A DNA stretch of 64,000 bases from Siphonodentalium dalli (Eukaryota; Mollusca; Scaphopoda; Gadilida; Siphonodentaliidae), in contig CP136067.1 in assembly GCA_032622095.1 (NCBI GenBank), positions 199,292,052 through 199,356,051 on the forward strand, written 5' to 3'. The notes beneath the pieces are model-generated. The model saw only the letters and a program-made list of their open reading frames with translations, ran no database searches and was not told the DNA's origin. Of the stretch, positions 11,364 through 21,173 are shown piece by piece. Position 1 is the first letter of the stretch. Each line of letters starts with the position of its first letter. The position numbers and the translations under genes were made by a program.

Positions 11364-12227
11364 TTAGACATTCACATGCATATATTATTAAAATTCTACA
11401 TTTGATGCATTATTTACCTTTACATGTTATGCATGTGACATTAAAAATCTTATCGATCATCGAAATGTATCACCTGTATAATTATACTGTCAACTTCCGC
11501 AGTTAAATTCTTTAACCCAAGTCAGAGGAAATTGTTCATGGACAAATGATTCTTGGCTCAATTCTGTATAAACGAGTTTCTACCACTTGCAGTGGGCACG
11601 ATCACAATATCTCGTATGTACACAGTGTGTCCCAATTGTATGACACAATTCATGAATATAATTGTGTGCTGCATGCATGCTGCCTAAGATAAGAAGGAAA
11701 TAATCGAGGCCTCAGAGATTGAGTAGGCCATTAACAGAACAGGTATAATTAACTATCTTGTTGACATGTTGCATGTTTCATCATTGTGGTGCTTAACAGC
11801 ACTGCCAGTTGTCCCTGATATACTTCTGCGTTGTCGGTTGCACTTGTAATTTGTGTCTTGCATTTATCTTATTCCAAATAGCCAGCACACCGCTAAACTC
11901 AACTTGAACTTGTATCTTGGAATTATGGAATTTATCCTGGGTAATTAATTCAATGTTTATTGAGATATCGGCGCACAAAAGTCACAGAAAAGCATAAAAT
12001 TTCGAGTTGGGACATTCGCCTACATTATTAAGGAACAGATAATAACTAAGAAATATATTCCCCGCGTTATTTTTCCGACTTTATAAGGTTCCTTGTCAAA
12101 ACTTCAAAAAGTTCCCATGTTTTGTACTGGTGGAATATGATCTCTATGGGCGTCAACAAGATTGGAGATTCATAACATGATCTAAACTGAACTTGTATCT
12201 TGGAATATTATTTCCATCTTTCAACAG
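11364..12227. other. Intron sequence, nothing recognised
   Basis: AT-rich sequence up to the acceptor TTTCAACAG at 12219-12227. I see no conserved frame and no repeat shared with the rest of the window. Confidence 0.5.
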
Positions 12228-12322
12228 GTGAATTCTCTGGCTCCTATGATCTGCACCAGAGAAGCTGTGAAGATGATGAGAGAGAAGGGTGTCGATGACG
12301 GACATATATTCAACATAAGCAG
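12228..12322 (+). CDS. DHRS11: DHRS11-like SDR, second visible exon
   Basis: The exon runs from acceptor CTTTCAACAG to the strong donor CAG|GTAACA. It is 95 nt: 31 codons plus AG, so phase 0 to phase 2. It encodes VNSLAPMICTREAV then GVDDGHIFNIS. The Asn of VNS aligns with the SDR tetrad Asn in helix 4, and VDDGHI is almost invariant in DHRS11. The last two bases begin the Ser codon that aligns with the catalytic serine, so the active-site codon is split by a 32.6-kb intron. The final 8 bases of the exon are also the first bases of a 38-bp minisatellite. Confidence 0.92.
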
Positions 12323-12606
12323 GTAACATTAAAGATGTATAATCCGAGTACAATAAGCAGGTACCATTAAAGATACATAATCCGAGTACCATAAACATGT
12401 ACCATTAAAGATACATAATCCGAGTACCATAAACAGGCATCATTAAAGATACATAATCCGAGTACCATAAACAGGCATCATTAAAGATACATAATCCGAG
12501 TACCATAAACAGGCATCATTAAAGATACATAATCCGAGTACCATAAACAGGCATCATTAAAGATACATAATCCGAGTACCATAAGCAGGTAACATTAAAT
12601 ATATAT
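12315..12606. repeat. 38-bp minisatellite overlapping a splice donor, about 7.7 units
   Basis: Units begin at 12315, 12353, 12391, 12429, 12467, 12505, 12543 and 12581 (partial). Unit 1 spans the exon end and donor (ATAAGCAG|GTAACATT). Units 2 and 8 keep AAGCAG|GTA. Unit 3 has AACATGTA, and units 4-7 have AACAGGCA. The rest of the unit includes AAAGATACATAATCCGAG. The array therefore carries at least two spare GT donors. Confidence 0.97.
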
Positions 12607-13026
12607 GGTTATTTATGTTGGTTCAGTTTAGTGGAAAAATAAAAAAAACGAATAGGCCTTGTCATTTGGTTACTCGTATGTCGTATAGTGTATGGACAAA
12701 AACAAACAATGTTTCATATCTCCGATTGAGAAATTTCTCGTTGAAGTTAAATCTATGTGTTGTTTCAGCCATCAATAATATTGACATCGTAATGTTATGC
12801 ATGGCGGCTCAAATGACAATATAGAACCAACAAACCATAGCAATTTATAATAAGTCTGGCTTTCGGGGCTGAAATATAGGGTCTACCCGGTAAAAAAAAT
12901 CGTAACAAGCTAAATTTTGTATCGTTGGAAAGAGGCGACCTTAGTGTATATCCAAAATCCTCTAAAATCCGCTTTGGTAAAAACCCTGAATGGGGATGGG
13001 GGTCTGACGTAAATTATGAAGGTAAT

Positions 13027-13240
13027 TATTACGCGCGTTCCGCGTGTATACTGGTGTAGAGATTTGTTTCGCCTGGGCGCATGGGTGTTTTATTTATAGA
13101 ATGGGAATTTTCGGGAGGATTAAAAGTCGAACTGCGACCGGATGCCGAGTCCGGTAAAAGGTGTAGTTGGGAATTTCAATTGTGTTTATTGTCGTTAACA
13201 TTATTATGTCAATAATGTTGATTTTGTGTTTGTGATAAGG
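13027..13240. repeat. TATAAATA-bearing repeat, copy 1 (direct)
   Basis: It matches 13934-14155 in the same orientation, sharing ATTACGCGCG, TCGCCTGGGCGCAT, TTTTATTTATAGAATGGGAA and CCGGTAAAAGGTGTAGTTGG. Diverged, inverted relatives lie at 44390-44665 and 56365-56475. On the minus strand all copies keep CTATAAATAAAAC followed by ATACAC and a CGC-rich end. Confidence 0.85.
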
Positions 13241-13326
13241 TTTGTAGTTGCGACCATCAAAATGAGTACCCCCAATTACATAGTTTATGCAGAATTCGCA
13301 CGACACCCCGTCTCTATGGAAATAAT

Positions 13327-13888
13327 ATGCCGAGCTCTGAGTTAGCTAAGAATGTTTATACCTTAATTTATCAGACTCAAGAGATAAACTCAAAGACATC
13401 AGACAAAAATAACTCCAAATGGTTATCTTTTGTCAAAAATGCTCTTTATGATTTGAAATTGCAATCAAAGTGGATCACCCAGACGGGCCTGACCGCTATT
13501 GAACTGAGAAATGCAAAAACTGTTCTCAAACAAAGTCATTTGGGACGCACTACTCGTTGACATAAACACATTTTCTTCATCGAGGGCCTATTTTTATAGT
13601 TTTATTTAAACTGATTACGGTTACCCAAATTACTTGAAGATTTTGCCGTCGAATATATCGATATACCTCCTGAAGCTCAGAACTGCAAATCAGAAACTGA
13701 CTATACATGCTATAGAATGCGCAAGATGGAAGAAATCTGCGAATGATAATGACAATATGATATGCACCATATGTGGAGAATATTTAGGAGACGAATACCA
13801 TTTAGTTATTATATGCAGTCATTTGGATGAAATCAGAAAACAATATATCCATGAATACTCCTATCTCTTCAAAATAAAAGCCTCATAA
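13327..13888 (+). pseudogene. LINE ORF2 C-terminal relic
   Basis: The first frame (13327-13560) contains KWLSFVKNALYDLKLQSKW, and a second frame (13634-13888) contains LLKLRTANQKLTI, then CTICGEYLGDEYHLVIIC. This order, with an LRT-N-L block followed by CxxC...DExH...C, is typical of the C-terminal zinc-knuckle region of LINE ORF2 proteins. The two parts are in different frames, with stops between them. The relic lies between two direct copies of the TATAAATA-bearing repeat. Confidence 0.75.
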
Positions 13889-13933
13889 AAAGACTATGCA
13901 TATTCCTAAGGTGTGCCTTTAAGAAGGTGTCTT

Positions 13934-14155
13934 ATTACGCGCGCTCCGCGTGTATAATAATGTAGAGATTCCCATTTCGCCTGGGCGCATAGAAATCGCA
14001 TGGGTGTTTTATTTATAGAATGGGAATTTTGGGGAGGATTAAAAGTCGAACTGCGACCGGAGGCGGAGTCCGGTAAAAGGTGTAGTTGGGAATTTCAATT
14101 TCGTTTATTGTCGTTAACATTATGTCAATAATGTTGATTTTTGGTTTGTGATAAG
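13934..14155. repeat. TATAAATA-bearing repeat, copy 2 (direct)
   Basis: Same blocks and orientation as 13027-13240, with small indels. It follows the LINE relic directly, so it may be that LINE's 3' tail or a separate short element. Confidence 0.85.
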
Positions 14156-15384
14156 CTATGCCAATTACAAATAAAAGAAATGATAAAGATAATTTGTAAA
14201 TCTTATATTTCAACTTTTATAGACATTTTTCGTTCTGCAGCCCACGGCCGAGTCGGCCGCCGGTTCGTTAATTAAGTGCTGTTATTGTTATTTTAACGGA
14301 ATTCTGAGTTGGTCATTCGCAAAACCAATATATTTATATTCTATAATTACAATCATGGGTATAGAATATATTATCTTGAGCGCGTTACCATTTCTGACAT
14401 TGGTTTTCTTGTGCGATATGTTGTGGCATAGGAATTACGCAGTTATACAAGTATGTGTGAAATTAGAGCTTCCGAGCTTATAATGACGCGAATATAGTGA
14501 CATGGACATAATATAATACAATCGCGGCCATGAAATTACTGTCAAAATGGCCGCAACTCCAAGACATGACATGACGAAAGCAGCATATATGGGATAACCA
14601 CATAGGAGTTTGTTGTTAAGTATCTAAGTATCTTTAAAGGTACACGTGTCATTAAAACAGATCCATTAGAATGATTTATCGGCCACTGCAACGCAAGTCA
14701 AACCCAATGGTTTACGTCTTTAAAGTTCGGGTTTTCTGCTTATCCAACATCCAACTGTCCGGCCCAAATATAATGATTTTGGGCATGCAACACACACAGT
14801 AATGTTTCACCACACAGTGCATGGTAGTTTCATTCGGCATTGTGATCAATTATTGAATGTAACACAGAAATTGAAGTGCAAAGCTTGTGGTATTAAGACT
14901 ATAGTTACATTTCTGGAATTTCCCACACTCTCCGCATTCGAGGATACACGATTTTTCGAATGTCATGTAAAGTTTTTTCCAAATCCGTGTTTAAATATCG
15001 AGTAGATGGGACCTTGGATTTCTGGGATCAACCGATATAACGAAAAGCTGCGTAATTACACATAACATGCTAATCATATTACAAAACAAGTATTCATTTT
15101 TGTGATGTAAACAGTTTATTTCGGGATTACCGTTTCTGCCACAGGGGCTTGTCATGCACTCAGCTGCCCTCCCCTCCAAACAGTCACCGCCCTTATGCAC
15201 CGCCCTTGTATACGCACCTGCTTTACATCATGGAATTATGCACTACTATACACTAGTATGTAGATCGCATACTGGCAGTGCATGTTGAAGGGGTGTAGCG
15301 GAGCATCTGCATTTGCAAAGCATACATGTATTTTTCCAGTGCGTTCTTCAATTCCGTCATCGGGTGATGATTTATCTGACTTTA
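14156..15384. other. Intron sequence without recognised features
   Basis: Mixed AT-rich sequence. Two oppositely oriented GGCCGC motifs lie near 14525-14555. I see no conserved coding frame. Confidence 0.5.
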
Positions 15385-15867
15385 AAGGTACTCAATCCGA
15401 TAAAACTCATCTCAATTACTATTTCAATGGCTTCGGGAGTAAAATATATTTGATTCGAGTCGAGGAAGTCACCCATCAAAGCTCAGATTTGTTAGATATC
15501 GATTTTAGAAATCTATTATTTTTCATTATCGGGAATTCTTTCTGGCCCAGTACGTAGTCAAAATTGCGTGATTATTACCACTTGCTTTTAGAGTTATCCA
15601 TCCTTGTCTGTTTGAATAGAGTTTTGGTGTAATCATCTCGAGCAGGTTTCAAAATTGACGGCAATTATTAGTACTCATCTCGAGAAATTAACAAATTTCA
15701 AAAAATCAATATCTAATAACTCTGAGCTTTGTTTGATGGGTTCCTCGACTCGAATCAAATATTTTTTACCCCCAAAGCCAAAGAAATAGTAATATAGGAC
15801 CCTCTGATCGGATTGTTGTTGTTGGAATCTGTTGAGATGGGGACCCTCTTTATGGATTGAGTACCTT
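15385..15867. mobile_element. Foldback element with AAGGTACTCAATCCGAT termini, copy 1
   Basis: Left AAGGTACTCAATCC and right GGATTGAGTACCTT are inverted, each followed or preceded by TA (15383-15384 and 15868-15869). The arms extend about 190 bp inward; the left arm reads GGCTTCGGGAGTAAAATATA and TCAAAGCTCAGA, and the right arm is its complement. TA duplication with such TIRs fits Tc1/mariner-type MITEs. Relatives lie at 46771-47783 and 58324-58710. Confidence 0.8.
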
Positions 15868-16374
15868 TAAATGGCTTACTGTAAAATCCTTTTAATTCGT
15901 GGGGGTCTGTTATTCGTTGATTTCGTGGTGTTGCTCAACCACGAAATCAAAAATCAACGACATAATCGGCTCTTGCGTTGAATGAACAAAAAACCCATAT
16001 AATATACGAGATGGAAATAAAGATCGGGCATTAAGGTCTGTTTTCTAAACCGTAAAATTTATGTATAGAAAAACACAGAAGACGAGATGAAACGTAATCT
16101 TTTTCAATAGATTATCATTCATTCACCAAAACAAAATTGATATGCTACATCATCTGATCTCGGCAATGACAGTTTGTATAACAATGCTCAGTGCATTGGT
16201 TTCGTTAAAAGGATATTTGCTTACCAGTAACCACGTGCAGACTACATAATACAATAAATACCTACTTGGCCAAAGTTTGAAATGAAGCTGGTCTATAGCT
16301 ATTATGTTAATGAGTGCGTGATCTGCTTTCAGCGCATGAATACCCTGGGGTCTAATTTCTCAATAGTACACATA
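15868..16374. other. Intron sequence with one short hairpin
   Basis: It contains a self-complementary TTCGTTGATTTCGTGGT / ACCACGAAATCAA stretch at about 15914-15955, otherwise AT-rich unassigned DNA. Confidence 0.5.
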
Positions 16375-16773
16375 TGTGACCCGCCATATCAAATCCAGTC
16401 GTAAGTCGGGATTTTTTTTACCCTGTGCCAATGCATTCTCTTATATATGCGAGTCGACCATATTGTATTCTTTAACAATTTTATAATTTCACCCAAAAAA
16501 GAGCCCCAGACAAACATGAGCAGACGACACTCTTCTATATGATTCTATATATGTGTGGGGCTCCCTGCAGGGTAATGGATGTTTTTTTATTTTATGTCCT
16601 AAAAATTGTAAGAAACATTTATTTAAAAAAAAATAATAAAAAATTGTCAGGCCAATGCATTCTCTTATATATGCGAGGCGACCTATGGTCGACTCGCATA
16701 TATAAGAGAATGCATTGGCACAGGGTAAAACAAAAATCCCGACTTACGACTGGATTTTATATGGCGGGTCACA
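16375..16773. mobile_element. Foldback MITE with TGTGACCCGCC termini
   Basis: TA|TGTGACCCGCCATAT at the left and the inverted ATATGGCGGGTCACA|TA at the right give about 100-bp imperfect inverted repeats and TA flanks. Each arm carries one copy of the CCAATGCATTCTCTTATATA palindrome half-module also found in the piggyBac-type MITEs. On the right it is a full palindrome, about 16651-16721. The interior shares TTCTTTAACAATTTTATAAT with those MITEs. Confidence 0.8.
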
Positions 16774-16924
16774 TATAAGTTTTGTCATGCAGCTGCTATT
16801 GTAGGATCTGTTGATATGCATAACAATGATATCTGATCCACGAATTCTTTTACCGACGAGAAAGCCTTTTGATGACAAACCACGAAAATTAATGCCAACG
16901 AAATCAAAGCCAATCGTAGTATAC

Positions 16925-17590
16925 AACTGGCAATTTCACCCTGAGTAATGGGTGTGTTAAGTAAATCCGAGCGATTTCACCCTCAGTAATTGGTGTGTTA
17001 AGCAAATCCGAGCGATTTCACCCTCAGTAATTGGTGTGTTAAGCATATCCGAGCGATTTCACCCTCAGTAATTGGTGTGTTAAGCAAATCCGAGCGATTT
17101 CACCCTAGTAATGGGTGTGTTAAATCCGAGCAATTTTACCCTTAGTAATGGGTGTGTTAAACAAATCCGAGCGATTTCACCCTCAGTAATGAGTGTGTTA
17201 AATCCGAGCGATTTTACCCTCAGTAATGGGTGTGTTAAACAAATGCGAGTGATTTCACCCTCAGCAATGAGTGTGTTAAATCCGAGCGATATTACCCTCA
17301 GTAATGGGTGTGTTAAATCTGAGCGATTTTACCCTCAGTAATGGGTGTGTTAAGTAATTCCGAGCGATTTCACCCTCAGTAATGGGTGTGTTAAGTAAAT
17401 CCGAGCGATTTCACCCTCAGTAATGGGTGTGTTAAGTAAATCCGAGCGATTTCACCCTCAGTAATGGGTGTGTTATGTAAATCCGAGCGATTTCAGCTTC
17501 CGTAATGGGCGTGTTAAGTAAATCCGAGCGATTTCACCCTCAGTAATGGGTGTGTTAAATAAATCCAAGCGATTTCACCCTCCGTAATGT
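16925..17590. repeat. 37-41-bp minisatellite, about 16 units
   Basis: The consensus contains GGGTGTGTTAAGTAAATCCG, AGCGATTTCACCCTCAGTAA and T (41 bp). Shorter units lack GTAA or CAAA after TTAA. The open frame across 17111-17341 is a period artefact. Confidence 0.93.
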
Positions 17591-18159
17591 AAAAACCTCA
17601 GAACACATTTTTAGCTTATTGCATAAATGGCGTTATTTTTAACTTCCTGTTGCCATTCATGGGTTATCTGACATTTTTGTGGATAAGTTGTATACCAAAC
17701 AGATCATATGCATATAATGGTTGTCTTTTGAGAGTAACAGCAAGCTTATTGCGACAATACACTAGCAAGTGCTCATTTCATGTCACCAATAACGTACAGG
17801 ACGTTTTAACACTATCTCTTTTGTACCTTTGTTTAACCTAATTCTAGAAATTACTCGCATAACAGAAAAGACTTTATATGGTAGGCTAAAGATTTACGCC
17901 AATAAACAATGCAAAAAAAAGACCCTAATAATGTATTATATTTTGTTCAATTTTATTCAAAAATTGTAAAAAAAACAACAAATTTGAATTTTGGCGGCCA
18001 TTTTGGGCAGCCATCTTGGATTATTTAAAAAAAAATTAGATTCAGAAAAAAGTATATTATGTTCACAACGTTCCCACAATTTTCCGCCTGTATTCCGATA
18101 TAAATATAGGTTATTTTTTTACATTTAAGGCGACTACCATGAAAAACTGTTACTTTAGA
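17591..18159. other. Intron sequence with GCCATCTTGG motifs
   Basis: AT-rich; GGCGGCCATTTTGG (about 17993) is followed by GCAGCCATCTTGGATT (about 18008). I see no convincing coding frame. Confidence 0.5.
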
Positions 18160-18522
18160 AGGTCAAGGTCAAATAAAAGGTCAACGAGGTCATTAAAAGT
18201 TGGAACCCGCTAACTGGGTGATGTACACCACATACAGACAAAACCCTGAAAGCTTCATGCTTCTGTCACAAAGTGAACGATTGGTGCAGCTAGACCCTCC
18301 ACTAGTAGGCCTACTTTGATCACATGAACAATATGGACGGGTCCAATTTCACGTGCGACGTTGTCCTTGACCTTGACCTTGCCCATATACGCTCATATAG
18401 GCATGTTTCTGGACCGATCGAACAATAGATTTTTTCTTTCTCCTAATACTTTTCAATGCCCAGACGGAGGCGATCACAAAGAAATCCCTAAATAGCCAGG
18501 ACGAAGTCGGGCACATCAGCTA
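18160..18522 (+). mobile_element. Possible Helitron-like relic related to 60640-61085
   Basis: It shares TAGGCCTACTTTGATC, TCCAATTTCACGTGCGAC, CTTGACCTTGACCT and GGAGGCGATCACAAA with the tandem blocks at 60640-61085. It ends CGAAGTCGGGCACATCAGCTAG followed by T, resembling a Helitron CTRR|T 3' end with a weak preceding stem. The assignment is tentative. Confidence 0.4.
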
Positions 18523-19469
18523 GTAATAAATAATTATGTTGAGATGCCTTTGTATTTCAAGCCTATATATGGTAGTCAAATGTATCTGTTTGCAACGCAT
18601 GTGTTGAATATTTTTTCTCTTATATAATACATGAATGGGTCGACAAGTATTCGATCATGTCATGAATTCCTTCTTGATGTTCTTACTGGGAACTTTATAG
18701 CATTCAACACACAACGCAGGGTGAAAAATTCACGAAAATGGCAAAAATAATGCATAAATTGCAGTGCTTTTTCAAAAATGATTTCCAGAAGATTTTCTAT
18801 AAAATTTTCATTTTTTTGGTATAAAGCTCTCAGTGGTGCATCAAACTTTTCAGCATTATATACCTGATTCGTTGATATCAACAGCACAACCACTGATATC
18901 CAACAAGCCGAGATATTTTCAAAAACTTGACCCTCCCCTAAAACTGATTTTATATCTGAAAATACCTGTCAAGTCAGAATAGTCCGTTTTGATTACGTTT
19001 TGATAACCAATTCAGATTAGTATTAGTATCATATATCATGGAGTTAGAATGTTTCTGGGGAGGTTTCTGTTATGGGAGAGTCTATTTCGTTTAAATATTG
19101 GATTTTTTTGGGTAACTTAGCTAAACTTTTCATTATTTTTTAAGTGAAAAATTCTGAAAAATTCCCATGACTTTGTCAGTTTTATGGACACAGCTGCAAA
19201 ACATGCACCACAATAAGCATAAATTCATCCCCAATGCCAGAAATGAAATTCTATAATCATGTACCCGACCAGAAATAAGAAACAAAGTTAAACTTAACCC
19301 TACCCCAAGATAGTGTTCTTAATGCTTTCAATTTTATGCTATATGCTACTCAACTCGAAAGGTCTATTATTCAGACTATTGGATCTAATTCATACCATAT
19401 ATTGGAATAGCACTGCCCACGGATTATGCAGTCTCATCTTCACTTTCAATTCCATCAAATATGATGGTA
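18523..19469. other. Intron sequence, nothing recognised
   Basis: AT-rich DNA with no conserved frame longer than about 80 codons that resembles a known family. Confidence 0.5.
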
Positions 19470-19740
19470 TCAGTCAATAGAATTTCTATGCAACATCTTC
19501 AGGGAAGATTGGTTCAAACAACTCAGATTGCCTATAGGTCGTCCATGCATCCATGAAGTGCTACATCGGAGTGGTTGATTTGACAACAGTTGCAAGCTTC
19601 CACTGTTTTTTTGTATCATGTGGGCTCGTTTTGATTGTAAAATTAAAGATTCCTTACATGGTGGAAGTAAAGAAAGATCAACTACCTTCTGCTGATTTTC
19701 AAACTTCTGCTGGAACATTACCCACCTAGCTTAATTAACT
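19470..19740 (-). pseudogene. Fragment of a mobile-element-associated protein (LPPC...RA motif)
   Basis: The minus frame contains VVDLSLLPPCKESLILQSKR, then SWMHGRPIGNLSCLNQSSLKML. The order LPPC-x-S/T-L-x-L-x(3)-RA followed by W-M-x-G-x-P recalls a C-terminal region common in multi-copy, transposon-linked proteins of invertebrates. It is short, and the expected conserved Trp after RA is missing. The family call is from memory and uncertain. Confidence 0.35.
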
Positions 19741-19978
19741 TTTCTCGATCGTTGACGATATATGTATAAAGCACATGTTAACTTCTCGATTGTATTAAGC
19801 GTGTTTCTGTCCAAAACCCAATTCGTTCCTAAATAAGCCATGACTTCCATATATTTTGATCATCTTTCCAGCAACTTCCAGAAGAGTTTTTTTCCTTTTC
19901 GGAAAACGATGAAAGGTAATTAGTACCTGTGAAGAAATGGAACCCAATAACTCCATTCTTCTGTATATTTGCTGCCAA

Positions 19979-20095
19979 AATATGGAAAATCGTAGATATT
20001 GCCCCAGTGCCCCGCAATCGCTTACAAGTTGTGGTTGATGTATACAATTTGCTATTCTGCCTTCTATATATTGAACGCTAACATGTCGGATGAAC
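19979..20095. repeat. Dispersed repeat; apparent empty-site paralogue of the 27.2/41.8/42.5-kb junctions
   Basis: AATATGGAAAATCGTAGATATTGCCCCAGTG... continues into TACAAGTTGTGGTTGATG and CTATTCTGCCTTCTATA. Its left part resembles 27195-27217, its middle 41835-41861, and its right part 42550-42640. In this copy the three pieces are contiguous. Confidence 0.65.
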
Positions 20096-20632
20096 CATAG
20101 TTAATTTTTACTTAATTTGTCACCACTGACATAACCAGAAACATTGAATGTTTCGCTCACAAACTTGACACAGATATCGGAGAAAAAAATTCATACAAAT
20201 GTACTACAAATGTACTACAGAATGAACTCGCTCTGATATTCATTCCTAGCGTTCTGCGCATACGTGTTTTGTCTGTATACATGGTGTTGCATACAGCTAG
20301 GTAAAAATGTAACTGACACCATAATGAAACACACATGTACGTAGAAGAGGTCACATCACCAAGTGACCCGAACAAATGTGACACGCTCAGTTTGATCATT
20401 ATTTGAAAAGAAATCCCGATATAAACACGATCTCACAAATAAACTAACGCCGGTATTCCATCTATTGTTGTCTTGGCGTCCTCTCGCAGTATACATTGTT
20501 CACAAACAATGACTTTATATTTACGATGATACGCCTGCGCATATTATCTGAAATTTCGCAATGAACTTCATATCATATTTATGTGAAATGAAGCTGCGCC
20601 TATTTATTGTGACGCAACTATACGTATGTTAA

Positions 20633-21019
20633 CCCTTTACCCAACAAACCGGCCAAACCCGGCCAAATAAAGCTTCAACAGCCTAAAATATCTTCGGTCT
20701 GTCTCAATAGAACCATACAAATATGGATATCATTGGAACCGGCTCCTTGACCACATTGTGATAGTTACAGTTATGCCATGTGCCAATGCATTCTCTTATA
20801 TATGCGAGTCGACCATAGGTCGCCTCGCATATATAAGAGAATGCATTGGCCTAAAAAAAATCTTTTTTTAACACTTTTTACCATTTTTTCTTACAATCTT
20901 TAACAATTTTATAATTTTTAATGTGTTAAGCCAATGCATTCTCTTATATATGCGAGGCGACCTATGGTCGACTCGCATATATAAGAGAATGCATTGGCAC
21001 AGGGCCGTTCTGTTGGGTA
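20633..21019. mobile_element. piggyBac-type MITE, copy 1 (right end degraded)
   Basis: It follows TTAA (20629-20632) and starts CCCTTTACCCAACA. It aligns through GGCTCCTTGACCACATTGTG and two palindromic modules (20781-20851 and 20931-20998) to the intact copy at 62471-62861. The right end reads TGTTGGGTAAA but lacks GGGTTAA, so the right TTAA is lost. Confidence 0.88.
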
Positions 21020-21173
21020 AAATGTGGGTGCGCATATTGGGATTGGTAAACAATATATGAACCGTATGGGAGCCTCTATCCCTGGAAAATAGCTGCTAGT
21101 GAATATGAATATGGCTATTTTATGGGAGCTGGCAAATTAAGGTGGTGTTGTGTTCCTTTGGAGAACGGTGTCC

